From Peribacillus frigoritolerans_B (GTDB lineage: Bacteria; Bacillota; Bacilli; Bacillales; DSM-1321): a DNA stretch of 64,000 nucleotides. Of this stretch, positions 34,247 through 42,689 are shown in pieces (positions within the stretch are counted from its first letter, which is position 1; each line of letters opens with the position of its first letter). A program made the position numbers and the translations under genes. The notes beneath the pieces were generated by a model. That model saw only the letters and a program-made list of their open reading frames with translations, did not search any database and was not told where the DNA came from. The DNA lies in NCBI RefSeq assembly GCF_044762665.1, contig NZ_JBIWES010000004.1, positions 248,001 through 312,000 of the forward strand, read 5' to 3'.

Positions 34247-34589
34247 TAAAATCACTTCCCCTTTCTTGTGTATTTATCAAACTTATTAAGGTGCCGATCC
34301 TAGGACGAAATGGACATTCATACTATCAGAAAAGCCAATGGTTGACAAATTTGGAGACATAGAATTATATAGTTGCAATTTACATAACCTGATATTTCAT
34401 ATAATTCGAAGAATACACTATATATTCCAGATTGTTATGCAGGAACATTCAAAATGCCTGGTTATGCCTTTCTTCTGCACTTGTCATCAACTCTTAACAT
34501 AAATAACGCTAATTTAATATTTTATTGGAAACTCACATTATATACTTAAATTACAATTACATAACTTTTTTAAGAAAGTGGGTTCCGTC
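34247..34589. other. Intergenic region upstream of a small gene
   Basis: Apart from one promoter-like element at 34342-34370, this A/T-rich stretch shows no gene or strong hairpin. If that promoter is used, the small gene has a 5' leader of about 210 bases. Confidence 0.4.
34342..34370 (+). promoter_or_regulatory. Probable sigma-A promoter
   Basis: TTGACA (34342-34347), 17 bases, then TTATAT (34365-34370). It faces the small gene at 34590. Confidence 0.5.
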
Positions 34590-34829
34590 ATGGAAATAAA
34601 TGAAAGACAACCAATGCTATCCCCTAAATTAATCCATGAACTTGAAATTTTATCATTCAAAACGAATATGCCTGTTTCTGAATTACTGGAAATATCTGTA
34701 GTGTCACTGCTGGAAAAAGTGAATAATACCAAAGAACTCAATGTTGGACTTAATAATAAAGAAATGATTTTAAAAAATAAAATAATCATTAATCAAAATA
34801 AAGAGGTTTTGAATAACAAAAGCACTTGA
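34590..34829 (+). CDS. Small hypothetical protein, possible ribbon-helix-helix-like (79 aa)
   Basis: The product starts MEINERQPMLSPKLIHELEI and contains LSFKTNMPVSELLEISVVSLLEKVN. The pattern of a short strand followed by a helix pair recalls small CopG/Arc-like DNA-binding proteins; this is a weak guess. The tail is Asn- and Lys-rich. ATG at 34590 is chosen over the GTG four codons earlier; neither has a strong ribosome site. A good terminator overlaps its end, which supports a real transcription unit. Confidence 0.5.
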   Translation: MEINERQPMLSPKLIHELEILSFKTNMPVSELLEISVVSLLEKVNNTKELNVGLNNKEMILKNKIIINQNKEVLNNKST

Positions 34830-34854
34830 CCATAAAGGTTAAGTGCTTTTTTTT
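34818..34854 (+). terminator. Terminator of the 34590 gene
   Basis: AAAGCACTT-G-ACC pairs with GGT-T-AAGTGCTTT around ATAAA and is followed by eight T residues. Confidence 0.88.
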
Positions 34855-35016
34855 GATCCTAATTGCCACTGTATAGATGGAATAGATATTCTATCGTGGT
34901 TTCCAATATAATATTCATCCCTTAAGATGTCATTTATGCGCCAATAAAGTAGTCAGCTAAATTCCCTTCATATTAAAAAAATCTTCTCGATTTGAATCTG
35001 TAATTTCGAATAAAAA

Positions 35017-35037
35017 AAAGCAGCTATTAAGCTGCTT
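35017..35037 (-). terminator. Terminator of the RDD gene
   Basis: AAGCAGC (35018-35024) pairs with GCTGCTT (35031-35037). The A-run at 35012-35019 makes a T-tail for the leftward gene. Confidence 0.75.
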
Positions 35038-35046
35038 ATCCATCAT

Positions 35047-35448
35047 TCATGGTTTATTTGATGTCACGTATGTACCTGCTATGAAATCATGTATCGCTCT
35101 ATGGTCTTTCCTTATGCCCACCATGAATGCACTAACAATAAACCCTATCCCTAATGTAATGGCATAAACCAATGCAGCAACTAAATACCTCAATAGCATA
35201 GTGCCTATGCCTAATTTTTTGCCGTCCATCCTTACTATGCGTATTCCCATAATCCTTTTACCAACTGTATAGCCATACCATAATATAGGGACAATCAGCA
35301 TGTAAAGAAAGTCGAAGAACGTTGAAAAGTTTTCATTTTCCCACTCACCGGTAATCAACCCGAAAATTATCGCTAATGGTAAAGATACTATTATGCCATC
35401 CAAAAATCCTGCAAATAAACGTTTCCAAAAGCCTACTGAATCGCTCAT
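35047..35448 (-). CDS. RDD family membrane protein
   Basis: The protein is 133 aa with the RDD core FWKRLFAGFLDGIIV (Arg and Asp in helix 1), three to four membrane helices, and TVGKRIMGIRIVRMDGKKLG between helices 2 and 3. RDD proteins are proposed transporters or sodium antiporters; the role here is open. ATG at 35448 has AGGAGG 7 bases upstream. Monocistronic. Confidence 0.8.
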   Translation of the reverse strand: MSDSVGFWKRLFAGFLDGIIVSLPLAIIFGLITGEWENENFSTFFDFLYMLIVPILWYGYTVGKRIMGIRIVRMDGKKLGIGTMLLRYLVAALVYAITLGIGFIVSAFMVGIRKDHRAIHDFIAGTYVTSNKP

Positions 35449-35792
35449 TATATGACCCTCCTGTTGCGTTAGTTACAGTTACCTATATTACCAATTATAA
35501 TGTTGCTGCGTAATGAGTCTTTATGCCCATATTTTTTTCGTCAACAAGAAAAACAACTACATTATTGGTGACAATTTATAAACAAAATTAAATCCTTGTG
35601 TAATTTTTACTTATAAACGTTTGTTTTTGCTAATCTGCCTTTAATTTTCCTAAGAAATAAGATACAATTTAAATGATGCACAGTTTAAAACATACAAAAT
35701 CGTAAACTGCTGTTTGTGTGAATCAGCGTAAAACTAATGAAACAAAGTGTTGGACACGTTGAAACAAAAGTATTTTGGAGGAATGTAAATAA
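35449..35792. other. Upstream region of the ABC-F gene
   Basis: No open frame is seen. CAGTTTA (35681-35687) and TAAACTG (35703-35709) form an inverted repeat about 90 bases before the ykpA start. It could be part of a leader structure, as many ABC-F genes have regulatory leaders, but no terminator hairpin follows it. Confidence 0.4.
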
Positions 35793-37412
35793 ATGATTAC
35801 AGTAAATAATGTTGGTTTACGCTATGGCGATCGTAAACTGTTTGAAGATGTTAATATAAAATTCACGCCTGGTAACTGCTATGGCCTGATTGGTGCGAAT
35901 GGTGCGGGTAAATCCACTTTCTTAAAAATCCTTTCCGGTGAAATTGAAGCGCAATCCGGTGATGTCCATATGAGGCCTGGCGAACGCCTTGCCGTTTTAA
36001 AACAAGATCACTTCGCTTATGAAGAGGAAGAAGTCCTTAAAGTTGTCATAATGGGACATGAAAGATTATATGAAGTCATGCAAGAAAAAGATGCCATATA
36101 TATGAAGGAAAACTTCACGGACGAAGACGGAATGAAGGCGGCCGAACTTGAAGGTGAATTTGCCGAGTTAAACGGCTGGGAAGCTGAACCTGAAGCTTCG
36201 ATCCTCTTAAAAGGCCTTGGCATTGCAGAAGACCTGCATACGAAGAAAATGGCTGAATTGAACGGTGGCGACAAAGTTAAAGTATTGCTTGCCCAGGCAT
36301 TATTCGGTAAACCGGATGTTCTTTTACTGGATGAGCCTACCAACCACTTGGACTTAAAAGCGATCAAATGGCTGGAAGAATTCTTGATCAACTTTGAAAA
36401 CACTGTTATCGTAGTTTCCCATGACCGTTACTTCCTTAACAAAGTTTGTACACATATCGCGGATCTTGATTTCGGTAAAATCAAGGTTTATATCGGTAAC
36501 TATGACTTCTGGTATGAATCAAGCCAGCTTGCCCTTAAATTGACTCAAGATGCCAATAAGAAAAAAGAAGAAAAAATCAAAGAACTTCAAAATTTCATCG
36601 CTCGATTCAGCGCCAATGCATCCAAATCGAGCCAGGCTACATCGCGTAAGAAATTATTGGACAAAATCAGCTTGGATGACATTGAGCCATCTTCGCGCCG
36701 CTATCCTTATGTCGGCTTTACGCCTGATCGTGAAATCGGGAACGACCTGCTTCGTGTGGATGGAATCTCGAAAACGATCGATGGTGTAAAAATATTGGAT
36801 AACGTCAGCTTCACGATGAATAAAGGCGACAAGATTGCATTTGTCGGTAAAGATGAGATTGCTAAAACAACTATGTTCAAAATCTTGGCAGGTGAAATCG
36901 AACCGGATAGCGGCTCATTCAAATGGGGCGTTACGACTTCCCAGGCATACTTCCCTAAGGATAATGCTGAATTCTTTGAAGGTGTCGATTTAAATCTTGT
37001 CGACTGGCTCCGTCAATATTCTCCTAATGACCAGAGCGAAAGCTTCCTGCGCGGCTTCTTGGGCAGAATGTTATTCTCTGGCGATGAAGTCACGAAAAAG
37101 GCAAGTGTACTTTCAGGGGGCGAAAAAGTCCGCTGTATGCTTTCCAAAATGATGTTAAGCGGTTCGAACGTCCTTATGCTTGATGAACCTACTAACCATC
37201 TGGACTTAGAGTCGATTACCGCATTGAACAACGGTTTGATCAGCTTTAAAGGATCTATGATCTTTTCATCTCATGATCATCAGTTCATCCAAACTATAGC
37301 GAACCGAATCATTGAGCTTACACCAAAAGGTACAGTCGATAAGCAAATGAGTTATGATGAGTACCTTGAAAATGGTGAATTGCAAAAACAAGTGGCTGAA
37401 ATGTACAAATAA
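35793..37412 (+). CDS. ykpA: ABC-F family ATPase, YkpA-like
   Basis: The protein is 539 aa with two ATP-binding domains joined by a linker (about 240-300), and no membrane part. The first has Walker A GANGAGKST (34-42) and the second Walker B VLMLDEPTNHLDLES. ABC-F proteins act on the ribosome. The second P-loop reads GKDEIAKTT, lacking the usual glycines; I believe this also occurs in other YkpA members. The first signature is LNGGD in place of LSGGQ. ATG at 35793 is preceded by TTGGAGGAATG. Monocistronic with a perfect terminator. Confidence 0.87.
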   Translation: MITVNNVGLRYGDRKLFEDVNIKFTPGNCYGLIGANGAGKSTFLKILSGEIEAQSGDVHMRPGERLAVLKQDHFAYEEEEVLKVVIMGHERLYEVMQEKDAIYMKENFTDEDGMKAAELEGEFAELNGWEAEPEASILLKGLGIAEDLHTKKMAELNGGDKVKVLLAQALFGKPDVLLLDEPTNHLDLKAIKWLEEFLINFENTVIVVSHDRYFLNKVCTHIADLDFGKIKVYIGNYDFWYESSQLALKLTQDANKKKEEKIKELQNFIARFSANASKSSQATSRKKLLDKISLDDIEPSSRRYPYVGFTPDREIGNDLLRVDGISKTIDGVKILDNVSFTMNKGDKIAFVGKDEIAKTTMFKILAGEIEPDSGSFKWGVTTSQAYFPKDNAEFFEGVDLNLVDWLRQYSPNDQSESFLRGFLGRMLFSGDEVTKKASVLSGGEKVRCMLSKMMLSGSNVLMLDEPTNHLDLESITALNNGLISFKGSMIFSSHDHQFIQTIANRIIELTPKGTVDKQMSYDEYLENGELQKQVAEMYK

Positions 37413-37424
37413 TCTTTTTATGAT

Positions 37425-37452
37425 AGCACATCCTTATTGGATGTGCTTTTTT
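37425..37452 (+). terminator. Terminator of ykpA
   Basis: AGCACATCC (37425-37433) and GGATGTGCT (37439-37447) form a perfect stem, followed by seven T residues. Confidence 0.92.
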
Positions 37453-37485
37453 TCGTTCCTTATTTTTGCTACCTGCCTCTATTTC

Positions 37486-37509
37486 ATACCTTTAATGCAT
37501 TGAAGGTAT
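37486..37509. promoter_or_regulatory. 24-bp palindrome upstream of a small gene
   Basis: ATACCTT, AATGCATT and AAGGTAT form a dyad with one mismatched pair. It lies about 100 bases before the 37611 gene. Operator or short hairpin; the factor is unknown. Confidence 0.35.
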
Positions 37510-37610
37510 AAAAAACACGCTGCAATAAATATAATAATATTCCCCTAAGATGAACACTGAATAATGTCATCGATAAAAAGGTATATTGGTAAGGAAGGAG
37601 TGAGTTAGAA

Positions 37611-37883
37611 TTGGATGGTCATACAGTGAAAAATATATTTGATGATACAGGATACCTTTTTTTATATGATAAATTCAGTTATCAATTTTATGTGTCCGGA
37701 TTGTTCGATTTAGTGGATCAAGAAAAAATAATCTCGGATTTTTTAAATACTTATGGCTTCGATGATAAAAATCCTCTCTTTTTTGACGACTTTTCCTTTT
37801 ACTTTAATTGCTTTCATTATTCCCACCAAAAACAAAAGATGATGAATTATTTGAGAACCGACTATGATGAACATATTTGTTAA
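37611..37883 (+). CDS. Small aromatic-rich hypothetical protein (90 aa)
   Basis: The TTG at 37611 follows AAGGAAGGAG by about 10 bases. The product is very rich in Phe, Tyr and Asp (GYLFLYDKFSYQFYVSGLF, FFDDFSFYFNCFHY) and has no membrane segment of full length. No family is recognised. It has a promoter-side palindrome and its own terminator, so it seems to be an independent unit. Confidence 0.5.
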   Translation: MDGHTVKNIFDDTGYLFLYDKFSYQFYVSGLFDLVDQEKIISDFLNTYGFDDKNPLFFDDFSFYFNCFHYSHQKQKMMNYLRTDYDEHIC

Positions 37884-37938
37884 GTATAAATGATCAAATA
37901 AACTGATCATGCCTTTTATAAGCGAAAACTATTTAAAA

Positions 37939-37968
37939 AAGGTAAGTGCATATAAGTGCTCTTACCTT
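37939..37968 (+). terminator. Terminator of the 37611 gene
   Basis: AAGGTAAG (37939-37946) pairs with CTTACCTT (37961-37968) and is followed by a T-rich stretch. Confidence 0.7.
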
Positions 37969-38016
37969 CTTTCATTTTATTTTTTCCCTGTTATTCTTCC
38001 TTGCTTGCTGCCATAT

Positions 38017-38144
38017 TCATGTTCGCTTCGGCTCGCTTGATTCGCGCTCGACGGTAGCTATATCGGCATCCCTCTTCACCTGCGTAATCCTTGGCTTTCC
38101 GAGCGAATCAAGGTATCCATTTTTATCCTGTTTATGAGTCCCAT
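38017..38144 (-). pseudogene. Frameshifted small gene (about 42 aa)
   Basis: From ATG at 38144 the frame breaks after two codons. One base further the frame is open and reads HKQDKNGYLDSLGKPRITQV, KRDADIATVERESSEPKRT, then TGA at 38017-38019. The stretch is 128 bases, one short of 43 codons, so a single lost base near the start explains it. The protein is small and charged; its family is not known to me. Confidence 0.4.
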
Positions 38145-38437
38145 TTTAGATAAGTCCTGCGAGGCTACCCTCTGTACTTCCTGGGAAAACTTTTCCGGTT
38201 TTTATAAATTTCCTCGACTGTCTTACGGGAGAAATCAAAGAATTTATATATGGTATATGGAGTATCCACTAAACTCAAGTGCTTCTGGGAGCAATAAAAG
38301 CTAAAATTGTATCTTAAAGAAATAAATTTTTTATGTATCAATACCGACTCTACCATCCGTAGGACTTCTTAGTATCGTAACCTATTGGTTGAACTATAAA
38401 AGCCAGTCCCTAAAAAAAGAACTGGCACCTTTCTCTA
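38145..38437. other. Non-coding stretch upstream of the frameshifted gene
   Basis: A 63-codon frame on the minus strand (38165-38356) has no ribosome site and no similarity I can see. The hairpin GCCAGT/ACTGGC at 38402-38425 sits after the NlpC/P60 gene but lacks a proper T-tail. Otherwise nothing. Confidence 0.35.
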
Positions 38438-39121
38438 TTACATTCTTTTTGCTCCTAAATACCTTTTTTTCCAATAACTATTATCCATGGAGGAAATGCT
38501 GACACCATTTGATGAGGAGCTGTGTATGAATTGATTGCCACCGATATAAATACCGGCATGTGAGGCACCGGGTTTATAGGTTTCATAAAAGACCAAATCT
38601 CCAACTTGTGGTTTGGACACCTTCGTCCCCTTTTTATAAATTTCCGATACCGTTCTTGGTAATGTGACATTTGCGCCTTTATCGAAAGCGTATTTTAGGA
38701 ATCCGCTGCAATCAAAACCTTTTGGTGTAGTTCCACCCCATACATACCGTACATTCAAATGTTTTTTTGCTTCATTCACTATCGCAGAAGATTTATTGCT
38801 TGTTTTATTTTTATTAGTTCCTTTGGATGTCTGCTTTTTTACCCCCAAAGCTTTATATGTATTCGGGCCTACAATACCATCAGCTTTTAAGCCTTTACTT
38901 TTTTGGAACTTTACGACTGCACTTTTAGTAACGGTCCCAAAATATTTAGTTGTGTTTTTACTCTTAAAATATTCTTTTTTCTTTAGAACCTCTTGTAATT
39001 GTTTTACTTCTGTATGAGTCATTCCACTTTTTAATGTACGATCGCCCAATGCAGCACTACTAACCAACGGATTTGATAGCAACAATCCAGACACAACAAA
39101 AGATGCTATAATTTTTTTCAT
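38438..39121 (-). CDS. Secreted NlpC/P60 endopeptidase with peptidoglycan-binding domain
   Basis: The product is 227 aa. A signal peptide (1-23, cleaved after SSA) precedes a PG_binding_1 domain (about 28-93; GDRTLKSGMTHTEVKQLQEV, LKADGIVGPNTYKAL). A Lys/Thr/Ser linker joins it to an NlpC/P60 domain (113-227) with Cys138 (FDCSGF), His188 (SHAGIYIG) and His200. It cleaves D-Glu-Dpm-type stem peptide bonds in the wall. A degenerate fragment of the same gene family lies 20 kb away at 58496-58590. Confidence 0.88.
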   Translation of the reverse strand: MKKIIASFVVSGLLLSNPLVSSAALGDRTLKSGMTHTEVKQLQEVLKKKEYFKSKNTTKYFGTVTKSAVVKFQKSKGLKADGIVGPNTYKALGVKKQTSKGTNKNKTSNKSSAIVNEAKKHLNVRYVWGGTTPKGFDCSGFLKYAFDKGANVTLPRTVSEIYKKGTKVSKPQVGDLVFYETYKPGASHAGIYIGGNQFIHSSSSNGVSISSMDNSYWKKRYLGAKRM

Positions 39122-39302
39122 TTTCTCCCCCGATTAAATCTCTTTTTTTATAATTCTATCATCTTTAAGTGACACATATATTTACCTAATTTTACATTAT
39201 CATTACAAATTTATACATAAAGTGTGCGTAAAATACAAAATAACTAAAATATCCCTCACACTCCCGCAAGAAAGTACTTAAGAGTAAATTTCGCTTAAAA
39301 AA

Positions 39303-39337
39303 GACTCGTTCATAAAAGTGTACTTTTACGAACGAGT
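39303..39337 (-). terminator. Terminator of the structured cassette
   Basis: ACTCGTTC-A-TAAAAGT and ACTTTTA-C-GAACGAGT pair over 34 bases with one mismatch. The A-run to the left gives TTTTTT on the leftward transcript. Confidence 0.75.
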
Positions 39338-39371
39338 TTCTGTATATTACGAATGGATATAACTGTAAATC

Positions 39372-39456
39372 TCAAACGGGGACAATCGTTAATTTTTGTT
39401 GCGGCATAGGAAAAGCACCTCCTTTGATTGATACAAGTATCGTACCAGGAGGTGCT
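39372..39456 (-). other. Hairpin that covers the ribosome site of an 11-codon frame
   Basis: Leftward, AGCACCTCCT (39456-39447) pairs with AGGAGGTGCT (39423-39414), with an inner GATAC/GTATC stem. The second arm is a full ribosome binding site, 10 bases before ATG at 39407, which opens the frame MPQQKLTIVPV ending at 39372. A terminator follows. Whether the peptide is made is unknown; it may be part of a lost mobile element. Confidence 0.4.
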
Positions 39457-39736
39457 ACGTATTTAATATGCGTTGTTTAAATTGGCTTACCTTTAACCGT
39501 AGTATACGGCCCACTATCTAACTGTTTAGGCTTAAAGATATAGTAGTTATCCCCTATCCTCCAAAACCCAGTACGAGTGAGTGGCTACCTTTTATTCGTA
39601 GGGAATCCCACCCAATATATGCCACGACCTATGCTCGATCACTCTGAAAGGCCCCGGATCCTGATCTTAACTAGCAGCCGAAACGATGTGAAATTATCGA
39701 CCTATTTAACACTTTAATACAATAACACTGGAAACT

Positions 39737-40780
39737 TCAGTTGAGCGGGGTCCTGACCTTAATTTTATATTTTGTTTGAGAAGTATAATTTTCGCCTGCT
39801 AAAAGAAGAATATCTCCAAAATCTTCAAACTCAATCGCTCCTGGAGCAGCTTGGGTTTCAAACGTGATTCCGCCGTGTTGAATTAATTTTTCTCCGTGCA
39901 TAAGTGGGACATCTTTCACAAAGTTTGCAGTGTAAATGACAACCGCAGGCTCTTCTGTGTATACCTCGACTGTTATTTTCTGGTCAGGACTAATTAATTT
40001 GGCTGCAGTTTGATGAAGCCCTGAGCACGTAAGGAAGAATGGATGATCGATTCCTTGAACCTTTTTAACTTCTGCGTCAACGGCTTCAAAGGTTGTTTTT
40101 AATTTCTTCGGGGTTCGAAAATCATAAGGCGTGCCAATTGTGCTTCGTTTTTCCCCAGTTACCGTGGTATCTTCATTTACTGGTGCAAATTCTTCAGAAG
40201 AGATTTGTAAGAAATGATCATCGATCGGATTACTGGGATGCCCTGTTAAGTTAAAATAGACGTGATTGGTCGGATTAAAAATTGTGTCTTTATCACTTTT
40301 TGCTTGATAGCTCACTGACCAAATATTTAAGTTGTCTAATGTATAAGTTACACTTACTTTCAAATTCCCCGGAAAACCATTCTCGCCATCAGGTGAGTGG
40401 GTTGAAAAAATGATCGATGCACCTTCATCCGTTTCCTTCACTTCATAATCCCAGATTTTTTCATCGAAACCAGGGTTGCCACCGTGTAATGTATTCCCCA
40501 ATTGATCTACAGATGTATGGTAACGTGATTCACCAATTGAAAATTCGCCATTTTTTATTCTTCCAGCGACTCTTCCTATTGTTGCTCCATAATATGTTTC
40601 TTTTTTGTAATCCTCAATCGAGTCAAATCCCAATACGATATTTTTACGACCCGATTCCGTTAATACGAAAAGATTGACGATTCTTGCACCAAAGTTTGTA
40701 ACTTCTATTCTTACTCCATGATCATTTTCTATAGTAAACAGCAAGACTTCATTTCCAAACGAGCTTTGTGATACTTTCAC
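39737..40780 (-). CDS. galM: Aldose 1-epimerase (mutarotase)
   Basis: The 347-residue beta-sandwich protein has the GalM motifs YGATIGRVAGRIKNGEF, NTLHGG, the catalytic His in NPTNHVYFNLTG, and the catalytic Glu in GITFETQAAPGA. It interconverts alpha and beta anomers of aldoses, here probably L-arabinose. GTG at 40780 has AAAGGAG 9 bases upstream. It follows the symporter gene on the same strand 275 bases away, so it belongs to the arabinose block. Confidence 0.9.
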   Translation of the reverse strand: MKVSQSSFGNEVLLFTIENDHGVRIEVTNFGARIVNLFVLTESGRKNIVLGFDSIEDYKKETYYGATIGRVAGRIKNGEFSIGESRYHTSVDQLGNTLHGGNPGFDEKIWDYEVKETDEGASIIFSTHSPDGENGFPGNLKVSVTYTLDNLNIWSVSYQAKSDKDTIFNPTNHVYFNLTGHPSNPIDDHFLQISSEEFAPVNEDTTVTGEKRSTIGTPYDFRTPKKLKTTFEAVDAEVKKVQGIDHPFFLTCSGLHQTAAKLISPDQKITVEVYTEEPAVVIYTANFVKDVPLMHGEKLIQHGGITFETQAAPGAIEFEDFGDILLLAGENYTSQTKYKIKVRTPLN

Positions 40781-41055
40781 TTTTTTCGGCTCCTTTCCCT
40801 ATTAAGTTCCCTTCATATAAATGAAAGCTAACCACCATGAATTGCACTAAAAGTTCAGCAAACATTTTTAATAGTTAAATAGCCCGAAGTAGCAAGAAAG
40901 GAATCATATGAGTAAATCAACATGTTCATGATGTGTATGTGTAGTTCATAATTACAGAGTATTTTCCCTTATGCCCCCCTGATTTAAAATGCTGCTTAAC
41001 TCTTCTATTTGCGCATAGCTCTTTGTATTCCGCTCCAAACCTTAATAGGTCTATT

Positions 41056-42450
41056 TTAAGCACTTTTCCCCTTGGATTGTCTACTTTCTCCAATCTTTTC
41101 AATTTCCTCCAAAGTATGACCTCTAGTTTCAGGAACGCATGTCCGGATAAATAAAACACCAAGTAAACAAATAGCACCGAAGATTGCAAAAACGGCTTCT
41201 TGAGACATCGAAGCGGTCATGATTGGAAATAGCAATCCAACCAAGAAAGAACCAATCCAGTTAAATGATGAAGCTACTCCTGACGCCCGCCCGCGAATTA
41301 CCAGCGGGAAAATTTCTCCAACTAAGACCCAAGTTAAAGGAGCCCATGTGAATGAATAAAGCGCTACATAGATACTTAAAAAAACAACCATCATCATCGG
41401 ATTTGCATTAGGAATTAATAAATTCAATATTGCTGGCAAAATAAAGGATAGCCCCATAATAGTTCCGCCTATTGTTAATAAAGTACGGCGATTAAATTTA
41501 TCTGCAATCATTAGGAATATTAATGAACCTAGTACGAGAATAACCCCTTGAATAATTGGCCACATCAATACTGAGCTGGCTTCATGCCCTGTTGCTTTTT
41601 CCACAATCATAGGAATATAATAAAAAATTGCGTTTGCTCCCTGGAACTGTTGAAACGCCGCAACACCCACACCAGCAATTACTAAATAACGGTATTTATA
41701 ACTTAAAAGGGTACCCCATGATGCTTTTTGATTTACCTTTGCTTCCTCTTTAACAGTTTCTTGTATTTGGGTTATTTCAGAATCAATTTGTTCTTTGTTC
41801 GAGCGAATATAGCCCAACACTTTACGAGCTTCATTAATTTTATTGTTCTTAATTAAAAAACGTGGTGATTCGGGTAACCTGGACACTCCAATAAATAAGA
41901 TCAAAGCAGGTACGGCAGCCAAACTAAGCATCAACCGCCATGCCATTGTTCCTGGTAAGTCTTTCAATAAATAAGCGACAATGTACGAAAGCAACATTCC
42001 AGAGACAATCATTGTTTGATTAATTCCTGACAGACGTCCACGTAAACGTGCAGGCGCCATTTCCGACATATAGGCTGGGACCAACGCAGAAGCGGCTCCA
42101 ACAGCCAACCCTAATAAAATCCGAGCAACAATCATAAAAAGGATCCCATTATGAGGGGATATTCCTGCCAAAATGGATCCAACAGCAAAAATGATAGAAG
42201 ATATTAAAATCATTTTGCGCCGTCCTAAACGATCAGAAAGTTGTCCGGCCAGGGCACCTCCAAAAATAGCTCCAAACATCAACGAAGAGGTAATCCAGCC
42301 AATAGCACCAGGGTTGTTTTGAAGGTTCCAATCATGTTGCAGAAAAGGCAAAGCACCCGTCATAACGCCGATATCATAACCGAAGAGAATGCCTCCAAAA
42401 GCCCCAAAAAAATAAATGAATCCACTTGAGATTTTCTTTTCATTAACCAT
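41056..42450 (-). CDS. araE: Sugar porter (MFS), probable L-arabinose:H+ symporter
   Basis: The 464-residue protein has 12 membrane helices and all sugar porter signatures: GYDIGVMTGAL, DRLGRRK, the R-GR motif (ARLRGRLSGINQ), PESPRFL, QQFQGANAIFYY, and PETRG near the C-terminus. Position between araA and galM suggests arabinose or xylose; B. subtilis AraE, XylT or IolT are comparable. Substrate is inferred from context. A cre site lies about 95 bases upstream, predicting CcpA control. ATG at 42450 follows AGGGGGG. Confidence 0.8.
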   Translation of the reverse strand: MVNEKKISSGFIYFFGAFGGILFGYDIGVMTGALPFLQHDWNLQNNPGAIGWITSSLMFGAIFGGALAGQLSDRLGRRKMILISSIIFAVGSILAGISPHNGILFMIVARILLGLAVGAASALVPAYMSEMAPARLRGRLSGINQTMIVSGMLLSYIVAYLLKDLPGTMAWRLMLSLAAVPALILFIGVSRLPESPRFLIKNNKINEARKVLGYIRSNKEQIDSEITQIQETVKEEAKVNQKASWGTLLSYKYRYLVIAGVGVAAFQQFQGANAIFYYIPMIVEKATGHEASSVLMWPIIQGVILVLGSLIFLMIADKFNRRTLLTIGGTIMGLSFILPAILNLLIPNANPMMMVVFLSIYVALYSFTWAPLTWVLVGEIFPLVIRGRASGVASSFNWIGSFLVGLLFPIMTASMSQEAVFAIFGAICLLGVLFIRTCVPETRGHTLEEIEKIGESRQSKGKSA

Positions 42451-42542
42451 TTAAGTTCCCCCCTAAAGGTTTTAAAATTATATTTTAAAAAATCCCACTA
42501 CTAAAAGTTATTTATTAGGATGAAATCTGTGTCATTCCGCTA

Positions 42543-42556
42543 TTAAAACGCTTTCA
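42543..42556 (-). promoter_or_regulatory. cre site upstream of araE
   Basis: On the minus strand TGAAAGCGTTTTAA agrees with the CcpA-binding consensus (TGWAANCGNTNWCA) except near the last positions. It lies upstream of a TATAAT-containing region. Confidence 0.65.
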
Positions 42557-42650
42557 TCTTTTCCCTGAAAACCACGAACACGCTTACGAATAAGGGATCA
42601 TCCTAATGGTTCCTATTTCCAGTCTACAACGTCTGGATTACCTATTTTTC

Positions 42651-42681
42651 CCCTCCAAGGAAGCAGAGCCTCCTTGGAGGG
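42651..42681 (-). other. Hairpin downstream of araA
   Basis: CCCTCCAAGGA and TCCTTGGAGGG form a perfect 11-base stem directly after araA. No T-tail follows leftward, so it may protect the 3' end or allow partial readthrough to araE. Confidence 0.6.
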
Positions 42682-42689
42682 AAGAGACA

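Larger units (their letters stand above)
39122..39736. other. Intergenic region with a structured element and a protein relic
   Basis: It holds the NlpC promoter region, a leftward structured cassette (39303-39456) and a broken open frame. That frame reads leftward with RGIYWVGFPTNKR, a stop, then TGFWRIGDNYYIFKPKQL and a TAA at 39478-39480. The fragment looks like protein, but I recognise no family. Confidence 0.4.

Noticed and set aside
38165..38356. Leftward frame of 63 codons
   Set aside because: No ribosome binding site and no protein-like pattern; it lies in a stretch of debris.
39478..39640. Naming the protein relic upstream of the structured cassette
   Set aside because: The frame looks like protein (GFWRIGDNYYIFKPKQL), but I could not match it to a family with any confidence.
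42651..42681. Terminator after araA
   Set aside because: The stem is strong, but the bases after it on the leftward transcript are A-rich, not T-rich; listed only as a hairpin.
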